From: Glutamicibacter nicotianae
GTDB taxonomy: Bacteria > Actinomycetota > Actinomycetes > Actinomycetales > Micrococcaceae
Reading direction: 5' to 3'
Length of the DNA: 64,000 nt
Assembly (NCBI RefSeq): GCF_006539525.1
Contig: NZ_BJNE01000002.1
Coordinates: 124,001 to 188,000, forward strand
The position numbers and the translations under genes are program-made. The notes beneath the pieces are model-generated. The model saw only the letters and a program-made list of their open reading frames with translations. It made no database searches and had not been told where the DNA came from. Below, piece by piece: positions 51,288 through 59,329 of this stretch; position 1 is the first letter of the stretch; every line of letters begins with the position of its first letter.

Positions 51288-51482
51288 ATGCAAATTCGAA
51301 ATGTTGTTCTGACCGAGCGCCGGAAGCAAGAACATGAGATCAGGCTTGCAGTCCTGCGCGAGCCCGTCCTTGCCGGCGCCGTGGATATCGACGCTGGCCG
51401 ATGTACCAAACTCGAGCACACTGACATCGATGATTTCGTGATGACCTTGAGCCAGGAAGCGCGGCGCGAAGCGAAGCGATAG
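51288..51482 (+). CDS. ParD-like antitoxin remnant, internally shortened
   Basis: 64 codons with a good ribosome site (AGGAG six bases upstream). The first eight residues (QIRNVVLTE) match the beta strand of ribbon-helix-helix ParD proteins; the rest (EHEIRLAVLRE, VDIDAGRCTKLEH) matches the ParD C-terminal half. The DNA-binding helices between seem deleted, and no ParE gene follows. Tentative. Confidence 0.4.
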   Translation: MQIRNVVLTERRKQEHEIRLAVLREPVLAGAVDIDAGRCTKLEHTDIDDFVMTLSQEARREAKR

Positions 51483-51581
51483 CATTGTCCCCGGCCGTTG
51501 GCTCTGCCGCAGCCGGATACGCCGAAGGCCGCGGCGCCGGAACAAGGGAGTTCCTTCGCCGCGGCTTTCAATGGCAGCAAT

Positions 51582-52421
51582 CTATTTGGCTCTCAAGGAG
51601 TTGAAGGTCGCCGAGGAGACCTCGGTGACCGCTTGCTCCCAGTCGCCCATCAAGCCCAGCACATTCTGTCCGTCGGCGCGGCGGGCTTCCACCTGCCCGG
51701 CCAGTGCGGCCAGCGTCGCAGTGCGCAACTCGGTGTTCAAGTTGACCTTGCCCACTCCGAAGGAAATGGAACGCGAGAGGTCCGCAGGCGCGATGCCCGA
51801 TGCTCCATGCAGTACCAGCGGAACCGTTGATTCGGCGTGGATGGCTTCCAGCACGTCCCAGTGGATTTTCGGTTCGCCCTTGTATCTGCCGTGGACGTTG
51901 CCGATGGCCACTGCCAGCAGTTGCGCGCCGCTGTCCTGGACGAAGCGGGCCACCTGGGCCGGATCGGTCAGCTGCGAGGCCGACTGCTCGAAGGCCTTGT
52001 CCTCGTTGCCAGGCAGGGCGCCTAGCTCGGCTTCCAGTACCACCTGCGGGCCGATCAGTGAACGCACCTGCTGGACGAAGGCGATGTTCTCCTCCAGCGT
52101 CCCGGCCGAACCGTCGGCCAGCACCGCGGTGGCGCCGGCCTGCACGGCGCGGGCAATCAGTTGCGCGTCGCTGGCATGATCCAGTTGGACCGCTACCGGC
52201 ACGGCTGCCTGCTCGCCCAAGGTGCGCAGGGCCGAGATCAGCCGCAGTCCCGCGGTGTTTCCGGCGGTCTTCGGCGCGACATTCAGGATGACCGCGCGGC
52301 CCTGGTTTTCGGCTTCGGCGACCACTGCCAGCGCGGTGGTGAAGTCGTAGCAGGTGAACGCGGGGACGGCCTGTCCGGCGGCAATGGCCTCGGCGACCAT
52401 CTGGTTCATGGGGGTGAGCAT
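51582..52421 (-). CDS. Class II ketose-bisphosphate aldolase
   Basis: 279 residues of the FbaA/GatY/KbaY family. VQLDHASDAQL holds the first zinc His, VLEAELGALPGNED the second site, NVHGRYKGEPKI the third, LHGASGI the phosphate loop, and NLNTELR the C-terminal signature. It is the last gene of the leftward four-carbon sugar-acid operon, seven bases after GntP. Known erythronate/threonate operons instead carry a class II aldolase/adducin-fold decarboxylase (YgbL/OtnC). This enzyme may cleave or decarboxylate the phosphorylated tetronate to a triose phosphate; that is inference. Confidence 0.8.
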   Translation of the reverse strand: MLTPMNQMVAEAIAAGQAVPAFTCYDFTTALAVVAEAENQGRAVILNVAPKTAGNTAGLRLISALRTLGEQAAVPVAVQLDHASDAQLIARAVQAGATAVLADGSAGTLEENIAFVQQVRSLIGPQVVLEAELGALPGNEDKAFEQSASQLTDPAQVARFVQDSGAQLLAVAIGNVHGRYKGEPKIHWDVLEAIHAESTVPLVLHGASGIAPADLSRSISFGVGKVNLNTELRTATLAALAGQVEARRADGQNVLGLMGDWEQAVTEVSSATFNSLRAK

Positions 52422-52428
52422 CGGGAAA

Positions 52429-53814
52429 TTACACTCCTGCAGCGGTGATAATGGCGTAGGTGATGGCGGTGAGCGCGAATCCTGCCACGCCCAGCATGGT
52501 GGTCAGCACGGTCCAGGTGCGCAGGCCGTCGGCCACGGACAGGCCCAGGAAGCGGGTGACAATCCAGAAGCCCGAGTCGTTCACGTGGCTCAGGCCGAAG
52601 GCGCCGAAGCCCACAGCAGCCAGGATCAGCGCGGTCTGCACGGTGGAGTAGCCGCCGGCTTCCACGGCTGTGGCCAGCAGGCCGGTGGTGGTGATGATTG
52701 CGACGGTGGCGGATCCCTGCGAGACGCGCAGGATCGCGGCCAGGACGAATGCCATGACGATGACCGGCAGCCCGGCCTCGGCCAGGGATTCGGCCAGCAC
52801 GGTGCCGATGCCCGATTCGGTGAGCACCTTGCCGAACACGCCGCCGGCGCCGGTTACCAGGATCACGATGGCCGCCGGGGCCAGCGCCGAGTCCATGACC
52901 TTGCCGGTCTGCTCGCTGGTCCAGCCGCTTCGCACGCCCAGCAGGTAGTAGGACACCAGCACGGTGACCAGCAGTGCGATGGATGGAGAGCCGATGAAGC
53001 CCAGGACGTTCGCCGCAGTGGATTCTGCGGGGACCAGGGAGCCTCCCACGGTGCCGAGCATGATCATCACGATCGGCAGCAGGATCATGGAAATGACCAT
53101 GGAGGAGGTCGGGGCCTTGGTCTTGGTGGCCACTGCACCGTCATCGCTGGAACCTGCGCCGAAGGATTCGAACTGCTCGGCGGTTTCGGCCAGCATCGGG
53201 ATCTCGCGGCGGTTGATCCGCTTGGCCGCGAAGTAGCTCAGCACGCCTAGCGGGGCACAGAAAGCCAAGCCCAGGATGGTGGCCCAGCCGATGTCGGCGC
53301 CGAGGATCTCGGCACCGCCGACCACGCCTGGATGAGGAGGAACCACCACGTGGATGGCCAGCATGATCGCGCCGACCGGCAGGCCGATCTTCACCGGGGA
53401 GACGCCCAATGCCTTGGCGAAGCCGTAGATGATCGGCACCAGCACGATGAAGCCCACGTCGAAGAAGACCGGGATGGCCAGCAGGAAGGCAGCGGTGGTC
53501 AGCGCAGCGATCACCCGGCGTGGGCCGAAGAGCGCGGTGAAGCGGGTGGAGAGCACCTGGGCTCCGCCGGAGATCTCGATGACCTTGCCGAGCATGGCGC
53601 CCAAGCCCACCAGGACGGCGACGCTGCCCAGCGTGCCACCCATGCCCTCGGTGACCAGGCCGGCCACCTCCTGGATCGGGATACCGGCAGCCAAGGCCAC
53701 GAGGATGCTGACCAGCAGCAGGACGATGAAAGCGGGCATCTTGAATTTGATGACGCCGAGCAGCAGCAGGGCCACTCCGGCCACTGCAATCAGTACGAGC
53801 ATTAGCGGGCTCAT
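52429..53814 (-). CDS. GntP-family gluconate/sugar-acid permease
   Basis: 461 residues with about 13 helices: MPAFIVLLLVSILVALAAGIP, GLGAMLGKVIEISGGAQVLS and IPVFFDVGFIVLVPIIYG are GntP/YgbN signatures, and VVPPHPGVVGGAEILGAD is the conserved loop. It lies between the dehydrogenase gene and the aldolase gene, as YgbN does in ygbJKLMN operons. It probably imports the four-carbon sugar acid. Confidence 0.82.
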   Translation of the reverse strand: MSPLMLVLIAVAGVALLLLGVIKFKMPAFIVLLLVSILVALAAGIPIQEVAGLVTEGMGGTLGSVAVLVGLGAMLGKVIEISGGAQVLSTRFTALFGPRRVIAALTTAAFLLAIPVFFDVGFIVLVPIIYGFAKALGVSPVKIGLPVGAIMLAIHVVVPPHPGVVGGAEILGADIGWATILGLAFCAPLGVLSYFAAKRINRREIPMLAETAEQFESFGAGSSDDGAVATKTKAPTSSMVISMILLPIVMIMLGTVGGSLVPAESTAANVLGFIGSPSIALLVTVLVSYYLLGVRSGWTSEQTGKVMDSALAPAAIVILVTGAGGVFGKVLTESGIGTVLAESLAEAGLPVIVMAFVLAAILRVSQGSATVAIITTTGLLATAVEAGGYSTVQTALILAAVGFGAFGLSHVNDSGFWIVTRFLGLSVADGLRTWTVLTTMLGVAGFALTAITYAIITAAGV

Positions 53815-53872
53815 GGGTTGTGTCGTCTCCTTTGACGCAGTGCGCGGGTGTCGAACCCGCGCGCTGATGACT

Positions 53873-54766
53873 TTACTGGGCAGCCTTCGGGGCCACTGCC
53901 TTGATGACTGCTGAATCGTCGGCGGCGGCCAGCTCGTGGGCTTCGCCCAGCAGGTAGAGCTGCTCGGCCGCGGAGGCCACCGGGGTGGACAGGTGCAGGG
54001 AACGGGCCGCGCTGGTCACGATGCCCATGTCCTTCACGAAGATGTCCAGGCGCGAGAGCACCTCGGCGCCGTCCTCGCTGTAGGCTTCGAGCATGCGCGG
54101 GCCGCGGTTGCCGAGCATGAAGGAATTCGCGGCGCCGGCCTGCAGCGCTTCGAGGGTGGTGGTCTGGTCAAGGCCGAGCTTGCCGGCCAGGGCCAGGGCC
54201 TCGGCGGCGGCTGCGATGTGCACGCCGCACAGCAGCTGGTTCACAGTCTTCAGCGCCTGGCCATCGCCCGGCTTGTCGCCCACGATGCTCAGGGTGGAAG
54301 CCAGCAGGTCCAGCACGTTGCGGACCTTGGCCAGTTCCGCCGGCTCGGCGCCGACCACGATCAGCAGGTCGCCTTCGCCGGCGCGCACCGGGCCGCCGGA
54401 CAGCGGCGCATCCACCAGGCCGACGCCCAGTTCGGCCAGGCGCTTGGCGGTGGCAGGTACCGCGTCCAAGCCAACGGTGGAGGTCAGGATGACCACCGCG
54501 CCGGCCTTCAGCTGCCCGGCCACGCCCTGCTCGCCGAAAAGCACGGCGTCCAGCTGCTCGCCATTGCGCACGGCCAGCAGCAGCGCATCGGCGCCGGTGA
54601 CCGCTTCGCGGGCGGAAGCAAAGGTGGCGATGCCCGCGTTGCTGGCCAGTTCCATGCGTTCAGCCGAGATGTCGAATCCGTTGACCTGAAGCTCGGTGGC
54701 CAAGCGGGTGGCCATGGGCAGGCCCATGGCGCCCAGGCCGAGGACTGCAACTGTAGTGGTGCTCAT
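53873..54766 (-). CDS. ltnD: NAD-dependent tetronate (L-threonate-type) dehydrogenase
   Basis: 297 residues of the beta-hydroxyacid dehydrogenase family. VLGLGAMGLPMATRL is the NAD motif, VDAPLSGGPVRAGEG the substrate loop, and KTVNQLLCGVH the catalytic Lys region; KTVNQLL is typical of LtnD/YgbJ. The ATG at 54766 has GGAG six bases upstream. With the DUF1537 kinase it would produce and phosphorylate 3-oxo-tetronate. LtnD versus GarR cannot be separated by motif alone; context decides. Confidence 0.75.
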   Translation of the reverse strand: MSTTTVAVLGLGAMGLPMATRLATELQVNGFDISAERMELASNAGIATFASAREAVTGADALLLAVRNGEQLDAVLFGEQGVAGQLKAGAVVILTSTVGLDAVPATAKRLAELGVGLVDAPLSGGPVRAGEGDLLIVVGAEPAELAKVRNVLDLLASTLSIVGDKPGDGQALKTVNQLLCGVHIAAAAEALALAGKLGLDQTTTLEALQAGAANSFMLGNRGPRMLEAYSEDGAEVLSRLDIFVKDMGIVTSAARSLHLSTPVASAAEQLYLLGEAHELAAADDSAVIKAVAPKAAQ

Positions 54767-54794
54767 TGAAATCTCCAAGGAGTAGTAAAGATGG

Positions 54795-56243
54795 TTAGAA
54801 AGTGGCGCTCAGCTTGGCGGTGACGGCAGTCAGCGAACCGTCATCGCCCACATTGCCGGCGAAGACGATGTAGGGGATGCCGGCTGCAGGCCCGTCCACC
54901 GATTCCCAGAGCGAGACAATGCCCGGGAGCATCGGTCCGCGCACGATCGCATGGCGGATTTCCAGGCCATGCGCGGCGACATCCGAAGAAGTGATCCCGC
55001 CCTTGGCGATGACGAAACGCGGGGGAGTAGCGTGCAGGATCTGGTTGACCACCGAAACCACCGCGGCGCTCACGGTGCGGGCGATGTCCAGCGATTGCGC
55101 CGCGTCGTCGGTTTTCACCAGCTTGCGCGAGGTGTGCACAATGACATCCTGGGTGGCCAAGGCGGCACCGATCTGCTCGGCCTTGCCTGCCAGGTAGGCC
55201 TCGGCCCCTTCGGCGAGGATGGCCGGGACATCCAGCTCGATGACCGTGGCATTCGAATGCTGGCCGGTCAGGTCGGCCAGCTGGCGGGTGGTCACGCCCA
55301 CGTGGGAGCCCACGACGATCAGCCCGCCGGCGGTGCGCTGCTCGGCACCGTTCTCGGCGTAGATCTCGTCTGCGGTGAGCGGCTGGCGCTTTTCCTGCCC
55401 GATGCGGGCGCGCATGAATGGCGGGCCCACGCGGTACAGCACGCGGGTTCCGGACGCTTCGGCCTGCTGCAGGCCTTCGGCCAAGGCCAGCAAGTCGTTT
55501 TCGGTGACGATATCCGCGGTGGCCACCTGGGCGTTGGATGCTTCGGCCAATCGGCCGGCGATGGCTGCGGCGCCGGAGCGGATGGTGTCCAAGTCCAGGA
55601 TCATCACGTCCTCGGGCGCGATGCGCCCGCCGGTCTTCTCGGCGACGTAGTCAGGCAGGTAGCTGGTGCTGAAGCCGAAGGTGGCATCCTTGGCGAATTC
55701 AGTCTCGCTGACCTTGGCGACCTGGCCGTCGGTGGTGCGCATGTAGTGCTCGCCGGCAACGGTGATACGCCCGGCTTCGCCGAAGGCGGGAACCATCAGC
55801 ACTGCATCTACCGAGGAAGACGGATCAACGGACGCCGTGGTGGCCGCCAAGGTGTCGGTTTCCAGCGGGAAATGCCCGCGCAGGGTGGAATCGCTGCGGC
55901 TGACGAAGGATACCGAGAGGCCGGCTTCTGCAGCTGCCTGCAGGGCAGCCCGGGCTACCTGCTCATTGCGCAGTGCGGCATCGGCGGCATCCAGGGAACG
56001 CGTGTTAGTCAGCACGTAGACGGCCAATGGGCGTTCGCCATCCAGTTGCAGGTCGAAAGCCCAGCGGAAATCCTCGACGTCCCAACGAGTGAGCACCGGC
56101 AGGTTGCTCACGGACTGGGTTCCGGTCGGGTCGTCATCCAGGACCACCAGCACGCTGCCGGTGGAACGCGCCGTCTCGGCAATCTTCGCGGGCGCGATTT
56201 CGCGCTCCGGGAGATATCCGGCGAGCAACTCGGACTCAAGCAT
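54795..56243 (-). CDS. otnK: Four-carbon acid sugar kinase (DUF1537, OtnK-type)
   Basis: 482 residues. The N-terminal substrate domain has LDDDPTGTQSV, and the C-terminal nucleotide domain has RFVIAKGGITSSDVA and GNVGDDGSL. The ATG at 56243 has AAGGAG nine bases upstream. It phosphorylates a 3-oxo-tetronate made by the dehydrogenase. First gene of a kinase-dehydrogenase-transporter-aldolase operon, divergent from its GntR. Confidence 0.82.
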   Translation of the reverse strand: MLESELLAGYLPEREIAPAKIAETARSTGSVLVVLDDDPTGTQSVSNLPVLTRWDVEDFRWAFDLQLDGERPLAVYVLTNTRSLDAADAALRNEQVARAALQAAAEAGLSVSFVSRSDSTLRGHFPLETDTLAATTASVDPSSSVDAVLMVPAFGEAGRITVAGEHYMRTTDGQVAKVSETEFAKDATFGFSTSYLPDYVAEKTGGRIAPEDVMILDLDTIRSGAAAIAGRLAEASNAQVATADIVTENDLLALAEGLQQAEASGTRVLYRVGPPFMRARIGQEKRQPLTADEIYAENGAEQRTAGGLIVVGSHVGVTTRQLADLTGQHSNATVIELDVPAILAEGAEAYLAGKAEQIGAALATQDVIVHTSRKLVKTDDAAQSLDIARTVSAAVVSVVNQILHATPPRFVIAKGGITSSDVAAHGLEIRHAIVRGPMLPGIVSLWESVDGPAAGIPYIVFAGNVGDDGSLTAVTAKLSATF

Positions 56244-56290
56244 GGTCAAGGACTCCTTCGTCATTGGGCACCACATCTGCATCATAGGTA

Positions 56291-56305
56291 AGATGTCAGA
56301 CATCT
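56291..56305. promoter_or_regulatory. Operator AGATGTC-A-GACATCT of the sugar-acid operon
   Basis: A perfect 7-1-7 palindrome in the divergent gap, 48 bases before the kinase start and 107 bases before the GntR start. It is the probable binding site of the adjacent FCD-type GntR protein. Confidence 0.65.
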
Positions 56306-56411
56306 GTCATGACGAATAGTTTTACACGGATCGTGGTCTGCTGCAACTGCCTGCGGGACATAGACTAGACAGGTCTTTGGCGGGATGAGCAGTCCCGGGG
56401 ATGGAGGAATC

Positions 56412-57113
56412 GTGGCCCGGAAGTCACTGGTCGTAGAGGTAGCGGACAGCGTGTTGGACCGCATAGTCAGCGGTGAACTGCCGGTTGACGAGTTGATTCC
56501 TGGCGAGCTGGAACTTTGTGAAACCTTGGACGTCAGCCGGATGACGGTCCGCGAGGCGATCAAGACGCTGGCGGCGCAGAACATTATCCGCGTCGAGCGA
56601 GGCCGTGGAACGTTTGTGAATCCGATCAATATGTGGAATTCACTGGAGGCTGTCGTTCGTGCCACGACCGCCGGCGTGGGTGCCGCCGCGGCCGCTGTGC
56701 AGCTGATCGAGTTGCGCCGGATGCTGGAGACCGGCGCCTGCGAACTGGCTGCCTCACGGATCACCGAAGGGCAGCTGGCAACGATGGGCGAACTGCTTGA
56801 TGCCATGCGTGCTGCCCATGCATCTGCGGATTTGGATGGGTTTGTCGAAGCCGACTTGGAATTCCATGATGTGATCCTGCGGGCTTCGGGCAATGTTTTC
56901 GTTTCGGCGCTCTATGAGCCGCTGGGCCGCGTCCTTTCTTCACGCAGGCGCGAAACCAGCGCATTCGAGCAGATTCAGAAGCATGCAATAGCGGAACATG
57001 AGCAGATCCTTGCCGCGCTTCGGCAGGGCGACAGTACACAAGCCCGCCAATCCATGGACAGCCACATGCAGCAAACGCTCGATGATCTGAACACTTACGT
57101 GCTCAAGCAGTAA
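56412..57113 (+). CDS. GntR/FCD regulator of the sugar-acid operon
   Basis: 233 residues. The winged helix is ELELCETLDVSRMTVREAIKTL; the FCD domain has the Asp/His metal ligands (EADLEFHDVIL, AIAEHEQIL, MDSHMQQ). The GTG at 56412 follows GGAGG by four bases and is preferred over an ATG at 56385. It is divergent from the kinase gene and next to the palindrome in the gap. Confidence 0.82.
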   Translation: MARKSLVVEVADSVLDRIVSGELPVDELIPGELELCETLDVSRMTVREAIKTLAAQNIIRVERGRGTFVNPINMWNSLEAVVRATTAGVGAAAAAVQLIELRRMLETGACELAASRITEGQLATMGELLDAMRAAHASADLDGFVEADLEFHDVILRASGNVFVSALYEPLGRVLSSRRRETSAFEQIQKHAIAEHEQILAALRQGDSTQARQSMDSHMQQTLDDLNTYVLKQ

Positions 57114-57155
57114 GCGAGCCAGCGCATTGGAGTTGGCGAGGTGCACCCCTGAGAG

Positions 57156-58073
57156 CTAGGCGTTAAAGCACTCTGCGAGCAGGCGATAGGACTGCAGCCG
57201 GTCTGCCGGGTCGCTGACCAGGGTGTTGAGCATCAGTTCATCGGCACCGTGGGACTGCGCCAATGCCAGCAGCTCATCGCGGACCTTCTCAGGAGTGCCC
57301 ACGATCAGCGCATGGCTGCGTTCCGTAGCCATGGCACGTTCTTGCGCGTTCCACTCGTAGTTCGCTGCCGTTGCGGTCGAGGGGATTGGTCCATCGTGTC
57401 CGAGATCCTTGCGCACACGCCACAGCAAGAGCGCGTTGGCCAAGGCTTGGGCCTTCTCCTCGGTGTCAGCGGTGGCGAAGCGAACCGCCAGCACGGTATG
57501 GGCGGCGTGCCCGGAGTTGGCCGCGGCCTCGCGGTAGGCGCGGGTGGCAGGCTCGCCACCGGCAGGCCGCAGGAAGTGGCCGTGCACGTAGCCAGCGCCG
57601 AGCGTTCCGGGCAGGGGAGCGGTGGAACCGCCAGCGCCCAGCACCCAGACCCGGCCTGCCGGCTCAGTGTCCGAGGCTTCGTGGACTGCATCAAGGTCTT
57701 GCACGAGCGCGGCGATCTTCTGCGCGTAGTACGGGTCGGATAGCGCAGCGCGGCCCACGCCGATATCCACCCGGTCCGGATGCACAGCGGCCAGCAGGCC
57801 CATGGCTTCGATGACCTTCTGCGCCTGGTAGTAGGGCAAGAGGATGGCTCCGGTGCCAACCCGGATGCGGGAGGTACGTTCCAGCGCCAGTGCGGTCATC
57901 ATTTCAGGGGCGGCGCTGGCGAAGGACTTGGAATGGTGGTGCTCGGCAAACCAGATGCGATGGTAGCCCAGTGCTTCGGCATCCTGCGCCAATTGCAGGC
58001 CGCTGGACAAGGCATCTCTCACGGTAGTGGCATGCTCGGTGAGCGGAACCTGATCAAGGATGGAAAGCCTCAT
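57156..58073 (-). CDS. LLM-class flavin-dependent oxidoreductase
   Basis: 305 residues of the luciferase-like family, MsnO8 branch: LSILDQVPL, GYHRIWFAEHHHSKSFASAAPE, and VGTGAILLPYYQAQKVIEA are its signatures. F420 or FMN use cannot be decided. Converges with the GntR gene 42 bases away. The stretch 58074-58352 holds nothing that I can support. Confidence 0.8.
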   Translation of the reverse strand: MRLSILDQVPLTEHATTVRDALSSGLQLAQDAEALGYHRIWFAEHHHSKSFASAAPEMMTALALERTSRIRVGTGAILLPYYQAQKVIEAMGLLAAVHPDRVDIGVGRAALSDPYYAQKIAALVQDLDAVHEASDTEPAGRVWVLGAGGSTAPLPGTLGAGYVHGHFLRPAGGEPATRAYREAAANSGHAAHTVLAVRFATADTEEKAQALANALLLWRVRKDLGHDGPIPSTATAANYEWNAQERAMATERSHALIVGTPEKVRDELLALAQSHGADELMLNTLVSDPADRLQSYRLLAECFNA

Positions 58074-58352
58074 GACGGCAGCCCTGCTGCGTGATTATCA
58101 GGGGCAAACTGCTGCTGCATGATCAAGTCCTTTCAATGGCGGGGATCCGTGGGCGAGTTTACCCGCTTGCACCGGGTCCCAAGGCATCCACGACGCGGGA
58201 CCCGTGCGATGCTGGCGATGCAAGTCTCCACCTAGAGGCGGACGCCAACGAGCAGAGATCATTCTCGGCGTTGAGGACAGCAGGTGCGTAAAAAACTAGT
58301 GTTGATCAGTAGATAGAGCATTACCCGCTTCAACCTCGGAAAAAGGAAAACC

Positions 58353-58829
58353 ATGCACGGCACTTCCCGTTCGGCAATCAATCGCACTTCGACTTGGCTG
58401 GCAGCCAGTTCCGCGGCACTCGTCCTCGGCATGGGCCTGACCGGCTGCGGTGCCGTTGATGATTGGGACAAAGCGACTGCGGATGCCTGGGCAGTGACCT
58501 ACCAGGTGACCGTGAGCGGGGAAAACGCTGATGCGCTGAGCGATGTGTCCTACCTCGATTCGTCCAGCCGTGGCGAAGACTCTGCCGAGGTGACCGAGGA
58601 GTCGGTGGCCACTACCAGCGACGCCGGCAAGAAGAACGAAACGAGCTGGAGCACCGAAAGCGTCATCACCGCAGAAAAAGACGCAGCCATTGCGGCCACG
58701 CCTGCCGAAGGCAGCACTGCCACCTGCCGGATCCTGCTTGACGGGGTGAAGGAAATCGCGGCACAGACCGGCAAGCCCGGAGAACGCGTGGAATGCGCGG
58801 TCACGACCCCTGCCTTCGGCGAAAAATAG
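58353..58829 (+). CDS. MmpS-like lipoprotein
   Basis: 158 residues. A lipoprotein signal ends in the lipobox LTGC (Cys about residue 32). The mature part has a beta-sandwich pattern, VTYQVTVSGENADALSDVSY and later WSTESVI with TCRILLDGVKE, like the MmpS family, which support RND exporters in actinobacteria. No RND transporter gene is adjacent. The ATG has GGAAAA upstream. Confidence 0.65.
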   Translation: MHGTSRSAINRTSTWLAASSAALVLGMGLTGCGAVDDWDKATADAWAVTYQVTVSGENADALSDVSYLDSSSRGEDSAEVTEESVATTSDAGKKNETSWSTESVITAEKDAAIAATPAEGSTATCRILLDGVKEIAAQTGKPGERVECAVTTPAFGEK

Positions 58830-58962
58830 AGCACGGCATCACCCGACATGAGGATCTAGCTACCGGACTGCAGCCGAAGCCAGCAGGCCAGCAGGTCTTG
58901 AGTTTATCGCCCCGGAGCCACGGATCCGCCGTTCAAGCGCACCCTTAAGAACGCAATACAAC

Positions 58963-59000
58963 ACGCCACCCCCAGCAGATTCATCTGCTGGGGGTGGCGT
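58963..59000. repeat. Perfect 18-bp hairpin with two-base loop
   Basis: Arms 58963-58980 and 58983-59000 are exact reverse complements. No T-run follows on the + strand. It lies about 130 bases past the lipoprotein stop and probably ends that unit. The remaining sequence 58830-59105 holds no gene. Confidence 0.65.
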
Positions 59001-59105
59001 TCGCCGTTGCGGCTTCCGTGGCACCCTGAGAGCCCACGAATGCAAGCTCGACGCGAAGCAATCTGGCCCCGCAAAAGCGAGTTCAAGAAAAATCGAATTC
59101 AACTC

Positions 59106-59131
59106 TTGCGTGATATGTGATCACAAATTAC
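59106..59131. promoter_or_regulatory. GntR-type operator A (TGTGATCACA core)
   Basis: A 26-base element with the palindromic core TGTGATCACA at 59116-59125, extended to GTGAT-A-TGTGATCACA-A-ATTAC. It matches the element at 63168-63193 with only three differences. It lies about 200 bases before the flavin oxidoreductase gene. Confidence 0.7.
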
Positions 59132-59329
59132 AGTAGTAAATGTGAGGGCGATTACATGGCCTTGTGATTCAGGCGATGCCGTTGCTCGCTCACCATCTAG
59201 CTTTGTCCTTGGCGCCACGAGCATGCAAAGGGCTGACAGATGCCCAACTCGGCCGTGCCTAACAGCCGCGCACTTCCAAATCTGCAACCCTGCCGTGGGC
59301 TTGCCCTGTCCAAAATCGAGGAGCCAAAA

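Noticed and set aside
59116-59125. TGTGATCACA as a CRP/GlxR site
   Set aside because: The core resembles a CRP site, but the long shared flanks and the local GntR gene favour a dedicated GntR operator. Kept as an alternative only.
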